This document shows, piece by piece, positions 1-5,521 of a DNA stretch of 7,792 nt (position 1 is the first letter of the stretch; each line of letters begins with the position of its first letter). A program made the translations under genes and the position numbers. Below the pieces are notes generated by a model. The model was not told where the DNA came from, did no database searches, and worked only from the letters and a program-made list of their open reading frames with translations. Source of the stretch: Spirochaetia bacterium UBA5550 (GTDB lineage: Bacteria > Spirochaetota > UBA4802 > UBA5550); contig DINC01000010.1 of the NCBI GenBank assembly GCA_002425885.1, positions 1 to 7,792 on the forward strand. The letters are read 5' to 3'.

Positions 1-26
1 AAATAACCGCAGGAGATAAGAATTAT

Positions 27-578
27 TTATTCCGCTGTGTAAGTAAAAGTACCCTTTGAAAGGTATACAGGCTGGTAAACCGGTTCTTTTGTTACACTGT
101 TACCTTTTATAACTTTTTTATATTTCATAAATTTATCCCGCAAAACAACAACCTGTACCTCATGTGAACCGGATGATACCGTATCAAGAGCATTACTTAT
201 TGCTCCCCTGAAATCATCATCACCTGTATTACGTATATATACCTGAATCTGATCCCATGAAGGTTCAGGCAGAGCCCGTCCGGTATATTCACCATTCCAT
301 ATTACCTTTCCGTCAACCCACAGGTGTATATGGCACGTTTCACCATTCTTAAAATTTCCCACAGCTTTGGGGAAATAGCACCTGGCAAAAATTTTATCAC
401 CCGATGTAAAGCTGGTTTTCAGTTGTGCGGAGCTCTCTTTACCCTTCTCTATCGCAGAAGAAGCGAAAACTATATTTGCAATCCCCTTGTTATCGACCTT
501 TTTTAAACTTTTCCCGAAGAGCATCCCCCCGGCAGCTACAGCAACACAAACTTCTGAAACAAAAATATACCGCTTCAT
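27..578 (-). CDS. Unrecognised protein with N-terminal hydrophobic segment, probably exported or membrane-anchored
   Basis: I do not recognise this 183-residue protein and assign no function. It begins with two basic residues and a hydrophobic stretch (about residues 4-22), which looks like a signal peptide or a single membrane anchor, although a glutamate at position 8 interrupts the stretch and no clear cleavage site or lipobox is visible. The rest (about 35-183) is rich in alternating hydrophobic and polar residues (for example HIHLWVDGKVIW and EVQVVVL), suggesting a beta-sandwich-like domain. It has three cysteines, at 11, 67 and 82. The last two lie in the body and could form a disulfide if it is exported. 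I chose the ATG at 578 over the one at 602 because GGAGG sits 4 nt before it; the upstream ATG would put extra polar residues in front of the hydrophobic segment. The gene stands alone, divergent from the SGNH-MFS pair. Coding is likely; identity is unknown. Confidence 0.72.
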   Translation of the reverse strand: MKRYIFVSEVCVAVAAGGMLFGKSLKKVDNKGIANIVFASSAIEKGKESSAQLKTSFTSGDKIFARCYFPKAVGNFKNGETCHIHLWVDGKVIWNGEYTGRALPEPSWDQIQVYIRNTGDDDFRGAISNALDTVSSGSHEVQVVVLRDKFMKYKKVIKGNSVTKEPVYQPVYLSKGTFTYTAE

Positions 579-582
579 AAAA

Positions 583-587
583 CCTCC
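583..587 (-). promoter_or_regulatory. Ribosome binding site deciding the start at 578
   Basis: On the minus strand GGAGG is followed by TTTT and then ATG. This near-consensus Shine-Dalgarno sequence favours the start at 578 over the in-frame ATG at 602. Confidence 0.7.
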
Positions 588-616
588 ATAATTATCATTC
601 ATTTATTGTTTTTTAT

Positions 617-645
617 AAATTATTTCAGAAAACAGAGATAAACAA
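617..645 (-). promoter_or_regulatory. Candidate sigma70-type promoter for the exported-protein gene
   Basis: On the minus strand TTGTTT (645-640) and TAATTT (622-617) are separated by 17 nt, upstream of the start at 578. The region is very AT-rich, so chance matches are easy, and this is only a plausible candidate. The -35 hexamer lies inside one copy of the AAACAATA element. Confidence 0.3.
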
Positions 646-680
646 TAAAAAGTTAACTCTATCCGGAGTAATAAACAATA
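638..680 (+). repeat. Direct repeat ATAAACAATA, two copies 33 bp apart
   Basis: The 10-mer ATAAACAATA occurs at 638-647 and again at 671-680, start to start 33 bp, about three helical turns. An inverted copy of its core (AAACAATA, read as TATTGTTT on the plus strand) is at 604-611. The arrangement could be an operator for the divergent promoters, but the sequence is AT-rich and no regulator is known. Confidence 0.4.
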
Positions 681-695
681 CCGCAGGCCTCTTTA

Positions 696-721
696 AGTTT
701 TTTTTGAGTTTAAAAAAAACT
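696..721. repeat. Perfect T8/A8 inverted repeat between the divergent genes
   Basis: AGTTTTTTTT (696-705) and AAAAAAAACT (712-721) are perfect 10-bp complements around the 6-nt loop GAGTTT. With only one G-C pair it would be a weak RNA hairpin. As DNA it is a pair of A-tracts directly upstream of, and touching, the extended -10 promoter element. It may bend DNA or act as an UP-like element or protein site. Confidence 0.55.
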
Positions 722-729
722 GGTATAAA
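701..729 (+). promoter_or_regulatory. Candidate extended -10 promoter for the SGNH-MFS pair
   Basis: TGGTATAAA at 721-729 matches an extended -10 element (TG, one base, then TATAAA). A poor -35 (TTTTTG, 701-706) lies 17 nt upstream, which fits promoters that rely on the TG extension. Transcription would start near 736, about 35 nt before the GTG start chosen at 770 and downstream of the alternative TTG at 704. Confidence 0.4.
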
Positions 730-759
730 AAAAGTGATCGTTTATTATCTTTTAAATAC

Positions 760-766
760 GGGGGAA
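760..766 (+). promoter_or_regulatory. Ribosome binding site deciding the GTG start at 770
   Basis: GGGGGAA ends 3 nt before the GTG at 770. No comparable site precedes the in-frame TTG at 704, which has poly-T in front of it. Confidence 0.55.
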
Positions 767-769
767 ATT

Positions 770-1402
770 GTGCAGAGAAAAAAGATATTCTGCTTTGGTG
801 ATTCCAACACCTGGGGCTGCAATGCCATTGACAGCACGCGCTTTGATGAGTTTACCCGCTGGCCGAAAGTTCTTGAGACAAGTCTTGGCGAACGCTTCTT
901 CATTATCGAAGAGGGACTTAACGGCAGGACACTCCTTAACCTTAATCCTGAGCAGAGAGAAGCTGGCGGAATATCGTGGATCGAAAGAGCTGCCGCACCT
1001 CATGTCCCGATAGATATCGTAATAATAGCTCTGGGAATGAACGATGTATTTGATCAGTCAGAAATATCTCTCTCTGCAATCGCTGAGGGGATGAAAACCC
1101 TCATTAGTAAAATCCGTGAAATGCATAAATCAGCACATCACCTTATGCCGGAAATAATTCTCATAGGTTCGCCGCATATCGACAGAAATTTTGACGGAGC
1201 CCGTTTTTTTGAACTCCAGATAAATAAGATGATCGCACTGGGGCCGCTTTACAAAAATATCGCGAAGGAGGAAGCGGTTCGTTTCTTCGATGCGCCGCTT
1301 TTCATTAAAACTGCAGGGATTGACTGCTCCCATATAGATGGAGACAACCACAGGATTTTAGGCCGTGAATTAGCCCGTTTTATAACGGAGTTTCTTCCAT
1401 GA
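770..1402 (+). CDS. SGNH/GDSL-family hydrolase, arylesterase-like
   Basis: A 210-residue hydrolase of the SGNH fold, which cleaves ester bonds of small acyl or aryl substrates through a serine nucleophile; the natural substrate cannot be read from the sequence. All four blocks are visible: CFGDSNTWG (Ser12, block I), EEGLNGRT (about 47-54, block II glycine), LGMND (88-92, block III with Asn91) and DCSH near the C terminus (Asp185 and His188). The GLNGRT block and spacing resemble the arylesterase/acyl-CoA thioesterase branch. No signal peptide is seen, so a cytoplasmic enzyme is likely. I chose GTG at 770 because it has a good ribosome binding site, lies downstream of the likely promoter, and places the first beta strand directly at the N terminus as usual in the family. 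An in-frame TTG at 704 would add 22 residues. The gene overlaps the MFS gene by 4 nt (ATGA), so the two are cotranscribed. Confidence 0.87.
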   Translation: MQRKKIFCFGDSNTWGCNAIDSTRFDEFTRWPKVLETSLGERFFIIEEGLNGRTLLNLNPEQREAGGISWIERAAAPHVPIDIVIIALGMNDVFDQSEISLSAIAEGMKTLISKIREMHKSAHHLMPEIILIGSPHIDRNFDGARFFELQINKMIALGPLYKNIAKEEAVRFFDAPLFIKTAGIDCSHIDGDNHRILGRELARFITEFLP

Positions 1403-2577
1403 AAATCGATCCCATTCTTCGCAGGAGTGATCTACACATAATCTTCTGTGTAACATTGATCGCTGTAATGGAGGTCTCTGTAATTTCACCTGTACTTCCC
1501 GCAGTAGCAACAGCTCTCCGTTTAACCTCCCGTGAGGCGAATCTGCTAATTGTCGTATTTACACTTCCGGGGATATTCCTCTCTCCGCTCATGGGGATAC
1601 TTGCCGACAGGTTCGGAAGAAAAAAAGTGCTTATACCTTCACTTCTGGTTTTCGGCTTCTGCGGGAGTGCCTGCTTCTTCGTAGACAGCTTCGGGATGCT
1701 CCTTTTACTCCGCTTTATGCAGGGGGCAGGCTCTGCCTCCATAGGTTCACTGAACCAGACAATTATCGGAGACCTCTTTCCCGGCAGGGAGAGAATCAGG
1801 GCAATGAGCTATAACAGCTCAATAGTATCAATCGGAACAATGATATATCCCGCAGTCGGCGGAGCTGTTGCACTTTTAGGATGGCATTACCCTTTCCTCG
1901 TTGCATCTCTGGCTTTCCCCGTGGCTCTGCTTGTTACGCTGAATCTTGACACTCCGCATCTTATACACAACGGAAAATTCAGGGAATACCTGAAAACATC
2001 ATTTCACCTTATACGGAAAAAAAATGTTCTCTCTCTTTACTTCGGTACAATGTCAGCTTTCATTCTTCTTTACGGAGTACTGCTCTCCTTCTATCCTTTT
2101 CTAATCCGGCACAGGTTCGGAGCAACAACTTTTGAAATCGGACTTGTTATTTCCGCTACATCCATTGGTGCAATAATCGGCGCACTGAACCTGGGGAGGC
2201 TGTCAGGGATTTTCTCTCCGAAGAAACTTATACTTGCAGCTTTTGTGATTTATATAGCATCATTTGTAATTGCATATTATTCAGGAAATATATTCCTCTT
2301 TACACTGCCGGTATTTATACATGGTTTCGCGAATGGACTTCTCATCCCCAATATTCAGACACAGATATCCATCATCGCTCCTATGGAGATAAGGGGTGCT
2401 TTTATGTCTATAAATTCATCAGTGCTGCGCATGGGGCAGACTGTTGGCCCGCTTGCTTCAGGGATAATACTCGCAGGTGCAGGTGAATTGTATGTTTTTC
2501 TTGCGGGAGCGATCTTTGCAGCAGCAGCTATTGCTGCTGTTTCATGGGGGGTTCAGGATAACGTGAAGCTGAATTAA
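1399..2577 (+). CDS. MFS transporter, DHA1-like exporter
   Basis: A 392-residue inner-membrane protein with about twelve hydrophobic segments in two halves joined by a central basic loop (about 185-208), the normal size for a proton-driven major facilitator. Motif A of the loop between segments 2 and 3 is clear (GILADRFGRKK, 66-76). Segment 5 carries a motif-C-like stretch with Pro151 and Gly154-Gly155, the signature of drug:H+ antiporters of the DHA1 group. Segment 1 has a buried acidic residue, Glu25, just before SVISPVLP, where many DHA1 proteins have an acidic residue. Efflux of a small molecule is likely; substrate is unknown. The start overlaps the hydrolase stop as ATGA, with GGAG about 10 nt upstream. 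Its 3' end converges on sirC with a shared TTAA. It might export a product or substrate of the hydrolase, which is inference only. Confidence 0.9.
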   Translation: MKIDPILRRSDLHIIFCVTLIAVMEVSVISPVLPAVATALRLTSREANLLIVVFTLPGIFLSPLMGILADRFGRKKVLIPSLLVFGFCGSACFFVDSFGMLLLLRFMQGAGSASIGSLNQTIIGDLFPGRERIRAMSYNSSIVSIGTMIYPAVGGAVALLGWHYPFLVASLAFPVALLVTLNLDTPHLIHNGKFREYLKTSFHLIRKKNVLSLYFGTMSAFILLYGVLLSFYPFLIRHRFGATTFEIGLVISATSIGAIIGALNLGRLSGIFSPKKLILAAFVIYIASFVIAYYSGNIFLFTLPVFIHGFANGLLIPNIQTQISIIAPMEIRGAFMSINSSVLRMGQTVGPLASGIILAGAGELYVFLAGAIFAAAAIAAVSWGVQDNVKLN

Positions 2578-3230
2578 TCTTCGCAGGAATTCTTTACACC
2601 TGAAAGGCAATTAATTATATCCTCATCATCTTTGCAGCATTTAAGAGAATCGAGAAGTTCATCACTGTTTGCAACTTTTTTTAATATCTCTCCCCGATCA
2701 GGAGATTCAAGATCAGAAAATACTTTTTCATTTTTAAGAATTTCCCGCGCCCTGCGAAGTTTATCAAGAAGTATATCTATCTCCTCAGGTATCTGCTTTT
2801 CAAGCTCGCGCCTTATGCGCGCAGCATACGCCGGGGCAGCTCCTGCTGTAGATAAAGCGAAGAGAAAATCACCCTTGCGTGTAAATGATGGAACGTAGAA
2901 AGAACAGTTATCCGGATCATCAACAGCATTGATAAATATATTTCGACCCTCTGCCTCCATGAATACAAGCTCATTCACAGAACGGTCATTTGTGGCAGAG
3001 AATACAAGTGCGGCACCATCAAGGTCTCCGTACTCATACTCCCTCTTCATAAGCTCAAGCTCATTATCTTTCGCAAGTTCAACAATCTCATTATTAATTT
3101 CAGGAGAAACAACTTTAACCTTTGCACCGGACTCAAGAAGGTCAGCAACTTTACGCGCAGCAACACTCCCCCCTCCAACAACAACAGCGAGTCTCCCCTC
3201 CATGTTCACCATAACAGGATAGAGCTTCAT
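2574..3230 (-). CDS. sirC: Precorrin-2 dehydrogenase (sirohydrochlorin synthase), SirC/CysG N-terminal type
   Basis: A 218-residue NAD+-dependent enzyme that oxidises precorrin-2 to sirohydrochlorin, the step before iron insertion into siroheme. The N-terminal Rossmann motif VVGGGSVAARK (17-27) is typical of Met8p, CysG and SirC. From my memory of E. coli CysG the first ~150 residues align without gaps, and the essential Asp104 of CysG matches Asp104 here (NAVDDP, 101-106). The CysG Ser128 position is Thr128 (LSTAGAAP). The methyltransferase half of CysG is absent, so uroporphyrinogen III methylation is done elsewhere. A helical C-terminal domain follows (about 148-218) and ends in a cysteine-rich tail (Cys198, 199, 208, 216) that I do not associate with the family. 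Whether it also inserts iron, as Met8p does, is open. It is the last gene of the heme operon; its ATG shares one base with the ahbC stop (TGATG), so translation is probably coupled. Confidence 0.9.
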   Translation of the reverse strand: MKLYPVMVNMEGRLAVVVGGGSVAARKVADLLESGAKVKVVSPEINNEIVELAKDNELELMKREYEYGDLDGAALVFSATNDRSVNELVFMEAEGRNIFINAVDDPDNCSFYVPSFTRKGDFLFALSTAGAAPAYAARIRRELEKQIPEEIDILLDKLRRAREILKNEKVFSDLESPDRGEILKKVANSDELLDSLKCCKDDEDIINCLSGVKNSCED

Positions 3231-4501
3231 CAGCGCGCCAGTTCCGAAGGTACAGGGAACTCCTCCCCTGTCTTTTTAAGGTATTCTTTTTTATCTGCAT
3301 CAAGTCCGATCTCGCTGTCAGTAAGATAGCACTGCGGATCAGGTGCCCAGAAATCACCGTAAGCCCTGTAGCCGCGAACCCTCATTGACCCTGTACAGAG
3401 CTCCTTATAATTGCAGAGTTTACATTTACCCTTGATAAACTCAGACTTATGCTTCAGTCCCTTCATTAATGGATCAGATTCATCCATCCATATATCACCG
3501 AAATTTTTTTCCCGCACATTGCCGAATGTGTAATCCTGCCAGAACTGGTCAGGATGAACATTCCCGTTAAAATCAATATTTCCTATACCTACGCCGGATG
3601 AATTCGCAGCGCCGCCGTTCCATTTAAGAAGGTTAAAGACCTCCTCTGCTCCTTCCATCTTCTTCTCTTTCATTTTGAGATAGAGGTATACTCCATCAAC
3701 ATGGTTATCAACTGTAAGCACATTAATGTCGAGTCCCCGCCTGAAGTAATCTTCTGTTCTCTCAAGAATTATATCCATTGCATGACGGGATTCAGAGTGG
3801 GAAAGATCATCATTATACATTGAACCGCCTCGCCCTGAATAAACAAGGTGATAGAAACACGCCCTGTTTATCCCCTCTTTTTCTATAAAATCAAATATTC
3901 CGTGAAGGTCTTCGTAGTTCTTTCTTGTAAGAGTGAGACGCAGCCCCACCCTCTGGTTCACCTCGCGGCAGTTCTCAAAGCCCTTCATTGTACGGGCGAA
4001 AGCCCCCTCAACCCCCCGGAATCTGTCGTTGATATACTCAAGGCCGTCCAGACTTATACCCACATAAACAACACCGGCGTCCCTGACCCTCTTTGCAGAG
4101 TCCTTATCAATAAGCGTGCCGTTAGTCGATATTACAGGGCGCACATTCTTCTTTGCCGCATACTCAAGGAGCTGGAAAAAATCCTTTTTCATAAATGGCT
4201 CCCCGCCTGAAAAAAGGAGTGAAGGAATTCCGAAATCGGAGAGCTCATCAATAAGTCTCAATCCCTCCTTCGTATCCAGCTCATTATCGTATTTTTTATT
4301 ATCTGAGTCTGTGTAGCAGTGCACGCATCGGAGATTGCATGTGCGTGTTGTATTCCAAACCACAATCGGCCTGCGGAGTGAAGCGTCCTTCTCCACCCTG
4401 TGCGCAGTATTTCCGTGGCAGTCCGCTTTAGCCTCTGTGCCGTATCTCAGCCCGTCACCTGTTGATGTTCCGCCGCAGTAAAGTTTCCCTATATCAATCA
4501 T
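3230..4501 (-). CDS. ahbC: Radical SAM 12,18-didecarboxysiroheme deacetylase AhbC
   Basis: A 423-residue radical SAM enzyme that removes the two acetate side chains of 12,18-didecarboxysiroheme to give Fe-coproporphyrin III. The first 4Fe-4S cluster site is CNLRCVHC with Cys55, 59 and 62, followed by the SAM-binding SGGEP (98-102) and later strand motifs (STNGT, 125-129; SLDG, 150-153). The C-terminal half has an auxiliary cluster region in SPASM style: Cys360, 363, 369 and 391. The N terminus, MIDIGKLYCG, and GNVHPDQFWQDYTFGNV (313-329) are hallmarks that I recognise from AhbC and its heme d1 relative NirJ. I choose AhbC over NirJ because AhbD sits in the same operon and no other heme d1 gene is present. 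AAAAGG 7 nt before the ATG supports the start. The gene overlaps the ahbAB end by 8 nt. It is somewhat longer than the ~390 residues I expect, partly from residues 24-42 before the cluster motif. Confidence 0.88.
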   Translation of the reverse strand: MIDIGKLYCGGTSTGDGLRYGTEAKADCHGNTAHRVEKDASLRRPIVVWNTTRTCNLRCVHCYTDSDNKKYDNELDTKEGLRLIDELSDFGIPSLLFSGGEPFMKKDFFQLLEYAAKKNVRPVISTNGTLIDKDSAKRVRDAGVVYVGISLDGLEYINDRFRGVEGAFARTMKGFENCREVNQRVGLRLTLTRKNYEDLHGIFDFIEKEGINRACFYHLVYSGRGGSMYNDDLSHSESRHAMDIILERTEDYFRRGLDINVLTVDNHVDGVYLYLKMKEKKMEGAEEVFNLLKWNGGAANSSGVGIGNIDFNGNVHPDQFWQDYTFGNVREKNFGDIWMDESDPLMKGLKHKSEFIKGKCKLCNYKELCTGSMRVRGYRAYGDFWAPDPQCYLTDSEIGLDADKKEYLKKTGEEFPVPSELAR

Positions 4502-5510
4502 AATTCAACCTTTTCCATTCTTTAAATTCTTCAGAAAAATATGTAACCCTCTTTTTCTTGAACTCCTTCAATGACTCAAGAGCGAGGTAGTCAGTAATGC
4601 CGCTCTTCTCAGACAAATCTTTTATAATACTGTTAAGTTCTTTTTTAGATTTCGCATGTATCATAGCAAAGAGCGGATGTTCCCATCTTCCGGGATATAC
4701 AGTTCTCATATAGAGATGTGAAATAGATTTTTCATTCACAAATAAATCGAGATCAGTCAATTCATCACTCTTCCATGCAGTCATGGCATTTGCAGTATAC
4801 CCGGCACTTCGGTGTTTAAGAACTGCCGCATATCTCCTCATTATACCTGATTCAATAAAAGCAAGAAAGTAAGAGAGAAGCTGATCCTCGGTCTGAAGAT
4901 ACTCCCCTCTTTGTGCGATTATTTTAAAAGGGCTCCTCTCAACCGGGAGATCCTGCTGAAGAAGAATAACCGCATCCTTCGCTGTTTCATCAAGCTCAAG
5001 ATAAGATGCATATTCAGGACTCAAAGGCGCGGTAATGTCATTCGCATCTTCGTTGTCACCTATATTCAGAAAAACACCGATTTTCAGCAGCTGCTCATTT
5101 TTTAAAGCAAGGTAATCCGTTGCTTCAGCTTTCTCTGCAAGGACCGATACTGTTCTTTCAAAATCCTCTTCACTCTCTTCAGCAAGAGTAAACCATATAT
5201 TGTAACGATGATTTCTCAGGTAATTATGGCTTACACCGGGGTGAGAGCTTATAATCTCCGCTGCGGCATCCACCTTCTCAACCGGAACTTCAAATGCCAC
5301 AAGACTCAGGTAGTACCCGAGTTTTTTTCCGTTGAATATCCCTGAAATATTCCGTATAATTTTATTCTTTTCTAAACGTGTAACTGTTTCAAGGACTTCA
5401 TCCTCTGTGAGCCCGATCTCTTCGGCTATTACGCGAAAAGGTTCACTGGCGCATGGTATCCCCATCTGCACCCTGTTAAGAACACGGGCATCTTTTTCAG
5501 AAAAGTCCAT
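4494..5510 (-). CDS. ahbAB: Siroheme decarboxylase, fused AhbA-AhbB
   Basis: A 338-residue protein made of two tandem Lrp/AsnC-like modules. AhbA and AhbB are usually separate and together decarboxylate siroheme at C12 and C18. Module 1 (about 4-150) has a winged-helix-like N terminus and the AhbA-type motif GVSHNYLRNHRYNIWFTL (91-108) with His95 and His101. A linker of about 25 residues leads to module 2 (about 172-338), which has KHRSAGYTANAM (232-243) and ISHLYMRT...FAMIH (263-285), typical of AhbB/NirL/NirH. Both modules contain TDYLAL (131-136 and 306-311), showing the duplication directly. I place the start at 5510, where AAGGTGAGG lies 2 nt upstream, giving a 4-nt gap after ahbD; the ATG at 5555 would add 15 unlike-family residues inside ahbD. 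Automatic annotation may call it an AsnC-family regulator, but the conserved histidine motifs and the operon argue for the enzyme. A NirDL-type heme d1 role is the main alternative. Confidence 0.88.
   Translation of the reverse strand: MDFSEKDARVLNRVQMGIPCASEPFRVIAEEIGLTEDEVLETVTRLEKNKIIRNISGIFNGKKLGYYLSLVAFEVPVEKVDAAAEIISSHPGVSHNYLRNHRYNIWFTLAEESEEDFERTVSVLAEKAEATDYLALKNEQLLKIGVFLNIGDNEDANDITAPLSPEYASYLELDETAKDAVILLQQDLPVERSPFKIIAQRGEYLQTEDQLLSYFLAFIESGIMRRYAAVLKHRSAGYTANAMTAWKSDELTDLDLFVNEKSISHLYMRTVYPGRWEHPLFAMIHAKSKKELNSIIKDLSEKSGITDYLALESLKEFKKKRVTYFSEEFKEWKRLNYD
4509..4514 (-). promoter_or_regulatory. Ribosome binding site of ahbC, inside the ahbAB 3' end
   Basis: On the minus strand AAAAGG lies 7 nt before the ahbC ATG at 4501. 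The site is within the last codons of ahbAB, so ribosomes finishing ahbAB can reinitiate here. Confidence 0.55.
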
Positions 5511-5512
5511 TA

Positions 5513-5521
5513 CCTCACCTT
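5513..5521 (-). promoter_or_regulatory. Ribosome binding site of ahbAB with the ahbD stop codon embedded
   Basis: On the minus strand AAGGTGAGG is followed by TA and the ATG at 5510. The central TGA (5517-5515) is the stop codon of ahbD, so termination of ahbD takes place on the Shine-Dalgarno sequence of the next gene. This site decides the start at 5510 rather than 5555. Confidence 0.7.

Noticed and set aside
53..63. Small palindrome CCTTTGAAAGG near the end of the exported-protein gene
   Set aside because: It is 11 bp with no room for an RNA loop, lies within coding sequence, and has no T-run; not a supportable terminator.
704..769. TTG at 704 as the start of the SGNH hydrolase
   Set aside because: It has no ribosome binding site, would add 22 residues ahead of the first beta strand, and lies upstream of the likely -10 element.
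2519..2542. Hairpin GCAGCAGC-TATT-GCTGCTGT near the MFS 3' end as an intrinsic terminator
   Set aside because: It has a 9-bp stem including one G-T pair but only TTT follows, and it lies inside an Ala-rich coding stretch (GCA/GCT codons), which explains the repeat. On the minus strand no T-run follows.
2632..3222. Plus-strand open frames opposite sirC, and similar antisense frames throughout
   Set aside because: They are serine-rich or low-complexity mirror frames of well-supported genes, with no family resemblance or convincing ribosome binding site.
4494..5510. Annotation as an Lrp/AsnC transcription regulator
   Set aside because: The fold is Lrp-like, but two tandem modules with the AhbA/AhbB histidine motifs, between ahbD and ahbC, point to the siroheme decarboxylase.
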